A DNA stretch of 64,000 bases from Halopseudomonas pachastrellae (GCF_900114765.1 NZ_FOUD01000003.1:153655-217654); one strand, 5' to 3'; counted from the first letter of the stretch, positions 23,987 to 33,229 are shown. The notes: a model not told the origin generated them from the sequence alone. Made by a program: numbers and translations.

Positions 23987-24856
23987 ATGCAATGCGATTT
24001 GTTCAAGACACTCTGGGGCCATCAGGGATCGTTCGAGAGTGCAGCCCTGTTGGCCAGCGCAGCAGGTTTCAGTGGCATCGAGGCACCTGCGCCCGAGCAT
24101 GATGACCAGCGTACCGAGCTGGCACAAGTGCTGCGGCATCATGGCTTGAGCTACATCGCAGAGATCTGCACCGCCGGCAGCTATGTGCCGGACCGCCACG
24201 CTACCCCGGATGAGCACTTGCAGTCGTTGGAGCAGAAGATCCAGCGCAGCCTGCCGCTGGAGCCGGTGTTCTTCAATGTCATGGGCGGCTGCGATGCCTG
24301 GCCGCTGGATGTGCAGATCGACTTCTTTGGACGGGCACAGTCCCTGGCGGACCGGCTGGGCGTGCTCTGTTCCTTCGAGACCCATCGTGGCCGCTCTTTC
24401 TTCAACCCCTGGGTAACCCGTGATGTCCTGCGCGCCCTGCCCGAGCTGCGCATTACCTGCGACTTCAGCCACTGGGTGGTGGTTTGCGAGCGGCTGATGG
24501 ACAGCGAGTGGGAAACCATCCTCGAAGTGGCCGAGCGCGCCCATCACATCCATGCCCGTGTGGGGTATGACCAGGGTCCGCAGGTACCGCACCCTGCTGC
24601 GCCGGAGTACGCCGAGGCGCTGGCCTCGCATGAACGTTGCTGGCAGGCAATCTGGGCCTCGCAAGCGCGGCGTGGCTTCCAGCGCACCACCATGACCCCC
24701 GAATTTGGCCCAGATGGCTACCTGCATACCCTGCCCTTCACGCACCAGCCGGTGGCGGATCTGTGGCAGGTCAACAGCTGGATCGGCAAGCGCCAGCAAG
24801 ACCAATTTTTGCGCTGGCTCGATGCTCAGCGCGCTGCTGCTGCAATCGAGGAGTGA
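23987..24856 (+). CDS. TIM-barrel sugar isomerase/AP-endonuclease-2 family protein
   Basis: 289 residues of the xylose-isomerase-like TIM-barrel superfamily: GFSGIEAPAPE near 27-37, LCSFETHRGRSFFNP near 123-137 with a metal-type Glu and His, ITCDFSHWVVVCERL near 154, HHIHARVGYDQGPQVPHP near 184 and MTPEFGPDGY near 235. The Glu/Asp/His/Glu metal set is in place. These proteins isomerise or epimerise sugars, inositols and related polyols. It is the first gene of an operon, 4 bp before the membrane oxygenase gene. Confidence 0.85.
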   Translation: MQCDLFKTLWGHQGSFESAALLASAAGFSGIEAPAPEHDDQRTELAQVLRHHGLSYIAEICTAGSYVPDRHATPDEHLQSLEQKIQRSLPLEPVFFNVMGGCDAWPLDVQIDFFGRAQSLADRLGVLCSFETHRGRSFFNPWVTRDVLRALPELRITCDFSHWVVVCERLMDSEWETILEVAERAHHIHARVGYDQGPQVPHPAAPEYAEALASHERCWQAIWASQARRGFQRTTMTPEFGPDGYLHTLPFTHQPVADLWQVNSWIGKRQQDQFLRWLDAQRAAAAIEE

Positions 24857-24860
24857 ACTG

Positions 24861-25877
24861 ATGTCTGCTGCAAAAAGCATCTGGCGTGACGAGCAGGGCA
24901 CGCTGCCCAACGTGCTGGCCATCGCGTATATCCTGCTGACTTATCTGGGCGGCTGGTACGCCATGTGGATGGCCACCTGGTGGAGCTGGCCCCTTGGTGT
25001 GTTGGCGGCTGCCCATGGCATGACCATCGCGGCCTATTTGCTGCACGACTGCGGGCACAACGCGATCTTCCGCAAGGTCGAGCACAACACCCGACTGGGG
25101 CGCTGGTTGAACGTGATCGCCGGTGCCAACTACGGCACCTACGAAGACGTGCGTTACAAGCATATGCGCCATCATGTTGATAATTGCGAGCCGCTGAGCT
25201 TTGACTATCGGGCCTGGCTGCTTGCTCGCCCGCGTCTGCACAAGCTGGTGCGTGCCCTGGAGTGGGCCTACATTCCGGCGGTAGAGCTGTTGATGCACGG
25301 CATGCTGATCGCCGCGCCCTTCTACATGCAGAGCAAGCGTGATCAACGTGGCCGGGTCATCCGCGTGACGCTCGTGCGCGTCGCGCTGTTTGCTCTGGTG
25401 GCGTACCTGGCGCCACTGGCCGCGCTTGGCTATGTGCTTGCCTACTTGCTGTTCCTTACCTTTCTGCGCTTCATGGATTCATTCCAGCACAACTACGAAA
25501 TCGTCTACACGCTGGATGAGTCCGGTCAGCCGGCGCCCTACAAGGGCAATCGTGAGTACGAAGAGGCCAACACCTACAGCAACCTGATCTCCCAGCGCTG
25601 GCCCTGGCTCAATCTGCTGGCGCTGAATTTTTCCTACCACAACGCGCATCACACCCGGCCAACCGTGGCCTGGCATCGGCTGCCGGCCTATCACAAGGAA
25701 CTCTACGGTGAGGATTGCCCGCAGCTATTGAGCTTCTGGGGGCAGGTGAAGTGCTTTCACCGCCACCGCGTCGAGCGGGTGCTGGCTGAGGAGTACGGCA
25801 CTGCTGATGTCCGCGAGACGGTGCGTAACGGCGAGGCTGTAGGCGTTAACGGTTTGTCATTCCTGACGGCGTTCTGA
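24861..25877 (+). CDS. Membrane fatty-acid-desaturase-like diiron oxygenase
   Basis: 338 residues with hydrophobic pairs near 20-70 and 155-215 and all three histidine boxes: HDCGHN (H-x3-H) near 63-68, HMRHH near 103-107, and HNAHH near 260-264. This is the integral-membrane desaturase/hydroxylase family, which needs an electron donor not encoded here. I start at the ATG at 24861 behind GAGGAG; longer frames begin inside the preceding gene. Its company with a polar-solute ABC importer suggests a small imported substrate rather than phospholipid acyl chains (inference). Confidence 0.9.
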   Translation: MSAAKSIWRDEQGTLPNVLAIAYILLTYLGGWYAMWMATWWSWPLGVLAAAHGMTIAAYLLHDCGHNAIFRKVEHNTRLGRWLNVIAGANYGTYEDVRYKHMRHHVDNCEPLSFDYRAWLLARPRLHKLVRALEWAYIPAVELLMHGMLIAAPFYMQSKRDQRGRVIRVTLVRVALFALVAYLAPLAALGYVLAYLLFLTFLRFMDSFQHNYEIVYTLDESGQPAPYKGNREYEEANTYSNLISQRWPWLNLLALNFSYHNAHHTRPTVAWHRLPAYHKELYGEDCPQLLSFWGQVKCFHRHRVERVLAEEYGTADVRETVRNGEAVGVNGLSFLTAF

Positions 25878-25886
25878 GAGGTGCTC

Positions 25887-26702
25887 ATGGGGCAATGGCT
25901 GATACGCGTTGGCGACCTGTTCGAGTTCAAGCAGCCGGTTGCGCCGAGCACGAAGGTGGTACTCGGGATTGCGGCCTGGTGTCTGCTGCTGCTTGGCTGG
26001 CATTGGGCTGCAACCTGGGGCGGCGAGGTGAGCCCGCTGTTCCCGGGGCCTTTGCAGGTGCTGGGGGCCTTGAGAGAGCTGTTCTTTGAGCGCGGCTTTG
26101 CCAGCGACGTGTGGAGCAGTCTGACGCGGATTGGCATCAGCTTTGCGCTGGCGGCGCTGATCGCTATTCCGCTGGGGGTGCTGATGGGGAGCTTTGCCTC
26201 GGTATCGGCGTTCTTCAATCCGCTGGTGTCTGCATTCCGCTATCTGCCGGCACCTGCGTTCATCCCGCTGCTGTTGATGTGGCTGGGCACCGGTGATGAA
26301 CAGAAGATCGCCCTGCTGATGCTGGGGGTTATCTGGTTTTTGATCACGCTGGTCAGCGATGTCACCAGCCAGGTGCCGCAAGACTTTATCGAGACCTCGA
26401 AAACCCTCGGCGGCTCCAAGCGCATTGTGCTGTGGACAGTGGTCGTGCGTTCGGCCTTGCCGGGCATTGTTGATACCTGCCGGCAAATGATGGCAGTGAG
26501 CTGGACCTATCTGGTGATCGCCGAGATCGTTGCCGCGACCGATGGCATCGGGGCCATGATGATGCGCGCCCGGCGCTTTGTGCACGTGGACGAAATCATG
26601 GCCGGCATCGTGGTGATTGGCGTGCTTGGCCTGCTCTGCGATCTGGCGTTTCGGGCGTTGCACTGGTGGTGGTTTCCCTACCTGCGGCGGCGCGGTAATT
26701 AG
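25887..26702 (+). CDS. NitT/TauT-type ABC transporter permease
   Basis: 271 residues with about six membrane helices. The EAA loop near 180 reads DFIETSKTLGGSKRIVLWTVV then ALPGIVDTCRQMMAVSWTYL, as in SsuC/TauC-type permeases. The ATG at 25887 is preceded by GAGAGG at the right distance; a GTG 6 bp upstream is less likely. It works with the binding protein and ATPase that follow. Confidence 0.92.
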   Translation: MGQWLIRVGDLFEFKQPVAPSTKVVLGIAAWCLLLLGWHWAATWGGEVSPLFPGPLQVLGALRELFFERGFASDVWSSLTRIGISFALAALIAIPLGVLMGSFASVSAFFNPLVSAFRYLPAPAFIPLLLMWLGTGDEQKIALLMLGVIWFLITLVSDVTSQVPQDFIETSKTLGGSKRIVLWTVVVRSALPGIVDTCRQMMAVSWTYLVIAEIVAATDGIGAMMMRARRFVHVDEIMAGIVVIGVLGLLCDLAFRALHWWWFPYLRRRGN

Positions 26703-26772
26703 GACCTGACGAGTGTGAGACCGGCAGGCCTGTTGGCGTTGCCGGAAGCGGTTAACCATGGGGAGAGACAAC

Positions 26773-27828
26773 ATGCAGTTGAGCAACTGGAGCAAAGCGT
26801 TCAAGGGGTGTGTGCTGGGCGCCGCGCTGATGGGGGCCGCCGGCGTCGTGCAGGCAGTCGAGAAGGTTAACGTGTCGCTGTTCTCCTGGCCGGGCTATGC
26901 CTTCTGGTATATCGCCAAGGAGAAGAATCTGGTGCCGGATCTGGACCTGCAGATCAGCATCATTGAAGACCCGTACGAGAGCTTTGCACTGATGAGTGCA
27001 GGGCAGCTGGATGTGACTTCCAGCACCGTCGAGTACGGCCCTATCGCGGTCGACAAGGATGTGCCGGTTCGGCTGGTGACCTATACCAATCCGTCCTATG
27101 GCACCGACAAGATTATTCTCGCGCCGTCGATTTCATCGCCAAGCGAGTTGAAGGGCAAGAAGGTCGCCGTGCTGGAAGGCGGGCTGACGCAGATCTTCAT
27201 GGGTATCTGGCTTGAGGAGAAAGGAGTCGGAATTGATGAGGTTGAGTTCGTCAACGTGATCATGGACGAGGCCGCAGGGGCCATGCTGGGCGGCACCGTC
27301 AGCGCGGCCGAGTTCTGGGAACCCTTCGGCAGTCAGGTACTGAAGAACATGCCCGGCTCCCGCGTCATGGCCACCTCCAGCGAAGACAAGTGGATCAGTA
27401 CCGCGCTGCTGGGCGACGGCATGTACATGAGCGAGGCCTTCCTCGAACAGCGCCCGGAAGCGGCGGCGATGGCGATGGATGCTTACTTCAAAGCCGTGGA
27501 GTGGTGGAAGGCCAATCCGGAAGAAGGCAACCAGATCATTGCTGATGCCATTCAGTTCCCGGTCGATGACGTTGAAATGGTCATCGGCGCCGACGGTGAG
27601 ATTCTCAAGGGCGGGATCATGGTGTTTGATCGTGAGCAGGCCGGCCGCTTTATGGGGGTCGTCGAGGGTGAACTGCCGCTGGGCATGAAAAATGGCCAGA
27701 TCGTCGAGCACTGGAACACTACCAACAGCTGGTGGCAGAAGTTCGGTCAGGTGGATGCGCTGCATGACTGGAGCACGGGCGTAAACCTGGAGCCGCTGCG
27801 CACGGTATTGCAGGCTGAGCAGCCATGA
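26773..27828 (+). CDS. NitT/TauT-type ABC substrate-binding protein
   Basis: 351 residues with a signal peptide (AALMGAAGVVQAVEKV, cleaved near 30). The mature start VNVSLFSWPGYAFWYIAKEK then SAGQLDVTSSTVEYGPIAVDKD is typical of the NMT1/SsuA/TauA class of periplasmic receptors. A strong GGGGAGAG ribosome-binding site precedes the ATG at 26773. Ligand unknown; no sulfonatase or nitrate genes are near. Confidence 0.9.
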   Translation: MQLSNWSKAFKGCVLGAALMGAAGVVQAVEKVNVSLFSWPGYAFWYIAKEKNLVPDLDLQISIIEDPYESFALMSAGQLDVTSSTVEYGPIAVDKDVPVRLVTYTNPSYGTDKIILAPSISSPSELKGKKVAVLEGGLTQIFMGIWLEEKGVGIDEVEFVNVIMDEAAGAMLGGTVSAAEFWEPFGSQVLKNMPGSRVMATSSEDKWISTALLGDGMYMSEAFLEQRPEAAAMAMDAYFKAVEWWKANPEEGNQIIADAIQFPVDDVEMVIGADGEILKGGIMVFDREQAGRFMGVVEGELPLGMKNGQIVEHWNTTNSWWQKFGQVDALHDWSTGVNLEPLRTVLQAEQP

Positions 27829-28637
27829 ACGCGGCAGTCGAGGCGGTTCCGCTCACGGTCGGGCAGGCGCTGCGAGTCAGCGAGCTGAGCAAGTCTTTTC
27901 GTGACCGCGGACGCGAGGTGCTGGCGGTAGATCGGGTGAGCTTTGATGTTGCAGCTCATCAGGTCTGCATCCTGCTGGGGCCGTCCGGCTGCGGCAAGTC
28001 CACCGTGCTGCGCATGATGGCCGGGTTGGAGCGCCCCAGCAGTGGCGAGATCACACTGGCCGGTGAACCGGTGCGCGGGCCGCACCGGGATCGCGGCATG
28101 ATCTTTCAGGGGTACACCTCGTTCCCCTGGTTGACCGTGCGCGAGAACGTCGCCTACGGCCTGAAGATCAATGGCGATACGCTGGCGCTGCGTGAGGGCA
28201 CGGTCGATTACTTTATCGACCGGGTCGGCCTGCGGCGCTTCGCTGATGCCTACCCGCACGAGCTGTCCGGTGGCATGCGCCAGCGCGTGGCGCTGGCCCG
28301 TGCGCTGGCCAATGCGCCCAAGGTGCTGCTGATGGACGAGCCCTTTGGTGCGCTGGACGCCGAAACCCGCTGGCAGATGCAGGAGCTGCTGCTGGATGTG
28401 GTGCGCAAGGAGCGCATGACGGTCGTCATGGTCACCCACGATGTAGAGGAAGGACTGCTGCTGGGTGATCGCATCGTGTTCATGTCACGCCATCCTGGGC
28501 GCGTGCGCAGCCTGTTGCAGCCGCCCTTCAAGGCCGATGGCAGCATCTCGACTCGCGAGGCCCTGCGCTCGCACCCGCAGTACGCGCAGATGGAGCAGCA
28601 GATTCTGGGCATGATGCGTGATGAGGGCAGTCACTAG
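27825..28637 (+). CDS. NitT/TauT-type ABC transporter ATPase
   Basis: 270 residues with Walker A GPSGCGKST near 51-59, Q-loop FQGYTSFPWLTV near 93, signature LSGGMRQRVALARAL near 147, Walker B VLLMDEPFGALD and the switch His in VTHDVEEGL near 205. It overlaps the binding-protein stop by 4 bp and ends the operon. Confidence 0.95.
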   Translation: MNAAVEAVPLTVGQALRVSELSKSFRDRGREVLAVDRVSFDVAAHQVCILLGPSGCGKSTVLRMMAGLERPSSGEITLAGEPVRGPHRDRGMIFQGYTSFPWLTVRENVAYGLKINGDTLALREGTVDYFIDRVGLRRFADAYPHELSGGMRQRVALARALANAPKVLLMDEPFGALDAETRWQMQELLLDVVRKERMTVVMVTHDVEEGLLLGDRIVFMSRHPGRVRSLLQPPFKADGSISTREALRSHPQYAQMEQQILGMMRDEGSH

Positions 28638-28868
28638 GACGCATGCAGTAGCATGTGCGATCCGCTGTCGTTGGCAGCCGGGCCGCAGCCCGGCTTGCCT
28701 TTAATTTTTGCTGGCGTATGGTGGGGCAGTCTTTGTGATTCTGCTGGAGCCGTGCGCGTGCCCTTCGTTGTCAGCACCCATGCTGTCGCCTTCCTGATCT
28801 GAGCCGGGGCGGTTCGTCCGTACCCGGCCTGCGTGTCTATCCCCTTTTCTGTTGTTGGAGATGTCGAG

Positions 28869-29213
28869 ATGGTATTTGCCATGGTCGGGGCAGGTGCGCG
28901 CCTGCGTGGTGCGGCGGGCAGCTGGATGATTGGGCCGCACGAGTTGGCCAGTGTGATCGGTAAGCTGGAGTTGCTGGCGCGCGCCGGCAGCGATGATCGG
29001 GCGCGGCTCGGGAGTGAGCTGGAGTTGCTGGATTTGCAGAGCCAGGAGCTGCTGCGCCTGCGGCTGGTGGATCGCCGCAGGCTTAGCTGCGAGGTGTCGA
29101 TCTTCTCGCCGCTGGGCGCACGCCTGCTGGCCGCGCGCCCGGGTGAGGTAGTCAGCCCGCGTTGTGTGGGGCGGGGGTATCGGTTGCTGGTGGTGGCCGT
29201 GTTGTCTCAGTAA
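28869..29213 (+). CDS. GreA/GreB C-terminal-domain-like protein (Rnk type)
   Basis: 114 residues. The second half, IFSPLGARLLAARPGEVVSP followed by GRGYRLLVVAVL, fits the FKBP-like C-terminal domain of GreA/GreB and Rnk proteins, which bind RNA polymerase near the secondary channel. The first half is a helical hairpin-like stretch (KLELLARAGSDDRARLGSEL) but short. I start at the ATG at 28869; a GTG at 28833 is also in frame. Its stop overlaps the convergent globin gene by 7 bp. Confidence 0.6.
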   Translation: MVFAMVGAGARLRGAAGSWMIGPHELASVIGKLELLARAGSDDRARLGSELELLDLQSQELLRLRLVDRRRLSCEVSIFSPLGARLLAARPGEVVSPRCVGRGYRLLVVAVLSQ

Positions 29214-29599
29214 CCGGCCTGAATCACCTCGACACCCTTGTTCAGCACCTCGCGCCAGGCGCGTGCGGTCTCTGCGTTGGCCTGCTTGTCGTGCTGCTCC
29301 ACGGTGCGAATCAGCGCGTCGATCCAGTGGGTGTAGAGGTGCGGCTGGATGTCGAGCTTGTCACGCGAGTGCGACCTGGCCAATGCCTGCAGTTTGGTGG
29401 GTGGCAGGCCACGGGAGAACAGCACCAGATTAAGGATGCCCTGGCGCAGCAGCAGCTTCTGCGCGGGCATGTCGGTGTTGGTGAACTTGGCACGCACCTC
29501 GGGCGAACTTTGCAGGAAGCGCTGGTAAAAGTCGTCGAAAAACGTGGCAGAGGCGCAGCAGCGGCCGTAGCTCTGCATGACGATGTCGGGGGCGTTCAT
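29207..29599 (-). CDS. Single-domain globin-like protein
   Basis: 130 residues, all helical, with YGRCCASATFFDDFYQRFLQ near 11-30, VRAKFTNTDMPAQKLLLRQG near 35-54 and ARSHSRDKLDIQPHLYTHW near 74-92. The phenylalanine of the CD corner (KF) and a proximal-type His fit bacterial single-domain globins. Such proteins bind oxygen or NO in the cytoplasm. A GAGG-rich site precedes the start. It stands alone apart from the convergent overlap. Confidence 0.8.
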   Translation of the reverse strand: MNAPDIVMQSYGRCCASATFFDDFYQRFLQSSPEVRAKFTNTDMPAQKLLLRQGILNLVLFSRGLPPTKLQALARSHSRDKLDIQPHLYTHWIDALIRTVEQHDKQANAETARAWREVLNKGVEVIQAGY

Positions 29600-29900
29600 G
29601 GCGGGTCCTCAGGTGCGGCAGGGTGACGCGGGGCGCAGAGTGTAGCAGGTTCTGCAACACCGCTCGCTGCTGGCAATGTGCCCTTTTGCCGCTCTAGGAC
29701 GCGGGTTGTAGTCCGACCGCTCTAACCCGCGCCCTGACGCACTCGTCAATACGCCTAAAGTTGAAAGCGCTCCATCTAGTCGGCTACCAGTTCGACAAAG
29801 CCTGGCCGTCGCCGCAGAGCCTGCGGACGGGCGACGGTCAGGGGGAGATGGGGGGCTGCGTTGTGGGCGGCTCAGGGCGAGGCGCCGGCAGCCCCTTGAA
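29600..29900. other. Intergenic spacer without a recognisable gene
   Basis: About 300 bp between the globin start and the deaminase stop. I see a GCCGTCGCCG...GGCGACGGTC inverted repeat around 29806-29838 (possible terminator-like fold without a T run) and no credible coding frame. Confidence 0.5.
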
Positions 29901-30383
29901 TCAGTCTTTCCAGAAGTCTTCGTGGACGCGGATGGACTCTTCTTCCAGCAGCGGGCCAACGACGTCGACCTTGCGCTGGCCAGCCTCGAATACCGTGCGG
30001 CATGGCAGATCCAGCGTCGGGTTTTCCGGGTGGTTGCCGGTCATGTCTTTAAGGCGCTTTTCGCTGGCGCCGTAGACCACGCGACCCACGCCGGCCCAGT
30101 ACACCGCGCCGGAGCACATGGCGCAGGGTTCGGCGCTGGTGTACATGGTGCAGCCGGCCAGTACGTCCTGGCTGTAGGTGGTGTTGGCGCGGGTCATCAG
30201 TACCCGCTCGGCATGGCCGGTCATGTCGTGATCGGGCAGAAAGGCGTTCAGTTGTTCCATCAGCACGGTACCGTCGGCGTCGACCAGAATGGCCGCGAAC
30301 GGGTGGATGCCTTGCTTGCCGGCTTCTTCAGCCAGCCGGAAGCTTTCACGCAGAAAGTGGATATCGCGTTCGGTATGACTCAC
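29901..30383 (-). CDS. Nucleoside/guanine deaminase, CDA superfamily
   Basis: 160 residues with the zinc-binding motifs of cytidine/deoxycytidylate-type deaminases: GHAERVLM (HAE) near 59-63 and PCAMCSGAVYW (PCxxC) near 88-92. Overall it resembles GuaD/TadA-like nucleoside deaminases (HPFAAILVDADG near 22). It is the last gene of the operon with an NMT1/THI5-like ABC importer, so the imported compound probably contains an amino-purine or amino-pyrimidine ring. Confidence 0.88.
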   Translation of the reverse strand: MSHTERDIHFLRESFRLAEEAGKQGIHPFAAILVDADGTVLMEQLNAFLPDHDMTGHAERVLMTRANTTYSQDVLAGCTMYTSAEPCAMCSGAVYWAGVGRVVYGASEKRLKDMTGNHPENPTLDLPCRTVFEAGQRKVDVVGPLLEEESIRVHEDFWKD

Positions 30384-30440
30384 AAAAGTGTCCTTGCTTA
30401 CAGCTTGAGGTCCGGCGGCGCGCAGGCCGCCGGTAAGGGG

Positions 30441-31232
30441 TTACTTCTTCTTCGGCAGACTCCAGGCGAAGAAGATCTGTTGGGTCCATTGCACCGACTT
30501 GAACAGCAGCAGGCTGACAATGGCGAGGAAGAACAGTCCGGCAAAGGCCTGCGGAATCTTGAAGAACGAGGTCGAGAACTGGATGAAGTAGCCCAGCCCT
30601 TCTTCTGCCGCGACGAACTCCGCCACCACCGCACCGATGATCGCCAGGGTAATTGCCACCTTGAGGCCGCTGAAAATGTGCGGGATCGCGTAGGGAATGC
30701 GGATCTGCCAGGTTTCCCGGCGGGTCGGCGCATCCAGCGAGCGGCTCAGCTCGATCAACTCGGCCGGCGTCTCGTTGATCCCTGTTGCGGTCGAGACCAC
30801 CAGCGGGAAGAAGGTCAGCAGGCAGGTGATCAGCACCCGTGACGGATCGTCCGAGCCCATCATCACGATGATCAGCGGCGCAACGGCAACCACCGGAGTG
30901 GATTGCACGACTACCAGCATCGGGTACAGGGTGCGTGAGAGAAACTCCGAGCGCATCATCGCAATGGCCAGCGGAATGCTGATCACGATCGACAGCGCAA
31001 AGCCCATCAGCGCCACCCGCAGGGTAGCCCACAGGTGCATCATCCAGCGGCTGAACTCGACGTCGAAGAACGCCTTGCCGATCTCGCTCGGCGCCGGCAG
31101 CACGTAGGTCGGCAGCTCAAACACGCGGCAGACCAGCTCCCAGAGTACGATCAGGCCGATAAAGAACAGCCACGGCGACAGGTTCAACAGCAGCGCGCGA
31201 CGCGCTGCGGCGTCAGTGGGCTTCTGGCTCAT
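30441..31232 (-). CDS. ABC transporter permease (NitT/TauT type), system 1
   Basis: 263 residues, six helices, with the cytoplasmic EAA loop LIELSRSLDAPTRRETWQIR then IPYAIPHIFSGLKVAITLAI near 155-195. Its start overlaps the ATPase gene by 20 bp. Partner of the ATPase at 31213-31998 and the binding protein at 32002-32997. Confidence 0.92.
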   Translation of the reverse strand: MSQKPTDAAARRALLLNLSPWLFFIGLIVLWELVCRVFELPTYVLPAPSEIGKAFFDVEFSRWMMHLWATLRVALMGFALSIVISIPLAIAMMRSEFLSRTLYPMLVVVQSTPVVAVAPLIIVMMGSDDPSRVLITCLLTFFPLVVSTATGINETPAELIELSRSLDAPTRRETWQIRIPYAIPHIFSGLKVAITLAIIGAVVAEFVAAEEGLGYFIQFSTSFFKIPQAFAGLFFLAIVSLLLFKSVQWTQQIFFAWSLPKKK

Positions 31233-31998
31233 AGATATGCTTCCTTATGCGGTCAGTCAGCTCACTGAAACGGGCATGCTTGATGGTGTCCGAGCTACGC
31301 GGGCGGGGCAGATCGACTTCGATCAGGTCCAGCACGCTGCCCGGGCGTTTGCTCATCACCAGTACGCGGTCGGCGAGCAGCACTGCCTCGGAGATCGAGT
31401 GGGTGATAAACAGCACGGTTTTTGGATTTTCATCCCAGATTTTCAGCAGATCGAAGCCGATCTGCTCACGGGTCATGGCATCCAGTGCCGAGAACGGCTC
31501 GTCCATCAGCAGAATATCGGGGTTGAGCAGCAGCGCACGGACAATACCGACCCGTTGCTGCATACCGCCGGACAGTTCATCCGGCATCTTCTCGGCAAAG
31601 GCTTCCAGCCCTGCCATGGCCAGCAGTTCATCGGCGCGCTTTTCATCGGCGGCGCCATAGCGGCCAAATTTATGCTTGAGCGGAAACAGCACATTCTTGC
31701 GAACGGTCAGCCACGGCAGCAGGGTCGGCTTTTGAAACACGATGCCAACGTCGTCACGGGGGCCGTTTACCTGCTTACCGAATACGCTGACCTCGCCGTC
31801 GCTTGGAATCAGCAGGCCCGAGACCATCCGCAGCAAGGTGGACTTGCCGCAGCCGGAGGGGCCGACCACCGCCACAAACTCGTGGCGATGGATGTCGAGG
31901 TCGATGCCTTGCACCGCCATCGGACTGCCGGGCGTGGGATCGTAACGATGCCCAACGCCGGTCATCCGCACGAAAGCGCGTTCGCTAGTGTGCTCCAT
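31213..31998 (-). CDS. ABC transporter ATPase, system 1
   Basis: 261 residues: Walker A GPSGCGKST near 45, Q-loop VFQKPTLLPW near 88, signature LSGGMQQRVGIVRAL near 143, Walker B ILLMDEPFSALD and switch His in ITHSISEAV. Four bases separate it from the binding protein gene upstream. Confidence 0.95.
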   Translation of the reverse strand: MEHTSERAFVRMTGVGHRYDPTPGSPMAVQGIDLDIHRHEFVAVVGPSGCGKSTLLRMVSGLLIPSDGEVSVFGKQVNGPRDDVGIVFQKPTLLPWLTVRKNVLFPLKHKFGRYGAADEKRADELLAMAGLEAFAEKMPDELSGGMQQRVGIVRALLLNPDILLMDEPFSALDAMTREQIGFDLLKIWDENPKTVLFITHSISEAVLLADRVLVMSKRPGSVLDLIEVDLPRPRSSDTIKHARFSELTDRIRKHIYEPEAH

Positions 31999-32001
31999 GG
32001 G

Positions 32002-32997
32002 TTACTCCGCTACCGGCATGAAGTCGCGATTGACAATGGTTTCCGGGTCCAGGGAGTCCACGCTCAGTTCATTGGCGCGGGCAACCCAGTCCCAGGTGGT
32101 GGCGATACGCTCGGGTGTCATGGCGCCCAGACCGTCCGCTTCGCTGATCTCGTTGAAGGTCAGCGGCATGGAGTCGCCGATCTGCGCGGTGGCAACCGCA
32201 GCGTCCACTTCCGGCACCATGGTGTGCAGGTCGGCAGCAGCCAGTTCCGGATGCTCGTGGGTGAAGCGAACCGACCTGTCAAAGGCGCGCATAAAGCGCT
32301 TGGCCACATCCGGGCGCTCGGTCAGGAACCTGTCGGCAGCGACCACGGCAGAGCTGTACAGCGACAGGCCGGCGTCGGACCAGCGGATCACGTTGATGTC
32401 TTTGCCAGCGGCCGCAGCCTGCTGCTTGAACAGCGCGATGTTGGTGACCCAGGCGATGATGGCGTCGGTGTTGCCGGTGACCAGCATCGGGCCCAGCGCG
32501 CCCGGATCAGACTTGGTCAGGCTGACGGCGTCGCCCGGCATGTCGTTGGCTTCCAGCACCAGTGGCAGGAAAGCGTTGGAGGAGGTGAACGGTGAGGTCG
32601 CGACTTTTTTGCCGGCGATGTCGCTGAAGCTCTCGATGCCGGAGTCAGACAGCGAGAAGAAGGCGTGCGGGCCCTGGTTGAAGATCATGTAAACGGCGCT
32701 GACCGGCACGGTGTCCTGCGCGCGGGCGGCCATCAGGGCGCCGATGTCGGCACTGCCGATGTCAGCCTGACCGGTGGCGATCTTGGTGATGGCGTCGGTG
32801 GAGCCACGGCCGCTGGCCACGGTGACTTCCAGCCCTTCGTCGGCGAAGAAGCCCTGCTGGATACCGGCATAGACCGGGGCCTTGTCGCCACCCGGCAGCC
32901 AGTCCAGCTGATAGGTAACTTTGTCGGCTGCTGCAGCAAACCCGCTGGCGGACATGGCGATGACCATCGCCAATACGCCGGACGCTTTCTTCAACAT
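32002..32997 (-). CDS. NMT1/THI5-like ABC substrate-binding protein, system 1
   Basis: 331 residues with signal peptide (MVIAMSASGFAAAADK, cleaved near 23). The mature start VTYQLDWLPGGDKAPVYAGI and QQGFFADEGLEVTVASGRGS is the NMT1/THI5 pattern seen in receptors for pyrimidine and thiamin precursors and related heterocycles. It is the first gene of the system 1 operon (SBP, ATPase, permease, deaminase) and its promoter has a RutR-like palindrome at 33036-33051. Confidence 0.92.
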   Translation of the reverse strand: MLKKASGVLAMVIAMSASGFAAAADKVTYQLDWLPGGDKAPVYAGIQQGFFADEGLEVTVASGRGSTDAITKIATGQADIGSADIGALMAARAQDTVPVSAVYMIFNQGPHAFFSLSDSGIESFSDIAGKKVATSPFTSSNAFLPLVLEANDMPGDAVSLTKSDPGALGPMLVTGNTDAIIAWVTNIALFKQQAAAAGKDINVIRWSDAGLSLYSSAVVAADRFLTERPDVAKRFMRAFDRSVRFTHEHPELAAADLHTMVPEVDAAVATAQIGDSMPLTFNEISEADGLGAMTPERIATTWDWVARANELSVDSLDPETIVNRDFMPVAE

Positions 32998-33035
32998 AGG
33001 TAACTCTCCAGTGTGATGTGCTTGGCTTTTTTATC

Positions 33036-33051
33036 CTGACCAGTTGGGCAG
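33036..33051. promoter_or_regulatory. RutR-like operator upstream of ABC system 1
   Basis: CTGACCAGTTGGGCAG, 11 of 14 defined positions of TTGACCA-N2-TGGTCAA and nearly self-complementary; flanking C and G extend the dyad. It lies 39 bp before the binding-protein start. Two further half-sites, TGGTCAG (33141) and CTGACCAG (33174), lie in the same spacer. Confidence 0.65.
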
Positions 33052-33229
33052 GTTTTGTTTATCTTGAGCAAATTGCGGGCCAGCTTTTGAAAATCCTGGA
33101 GATCGACCGAAAGCCCCGTGTTTTCAGGGTCTTGGAGAGGTGGTCAGCCTGCCGCGAGTAACGCGCTGGAATACCTGACCAGCGCGCCGCTCGCTTTTGG
33201 TGCAGCGTGAACCAGAGTCGTGCGTTGTC

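Noticed and set aside
31216..32595. A 459-residue plus-strand open frame
   Set aside because: Antisense to the ABC ATPase and binding-protein genes, with no recognisable domain.
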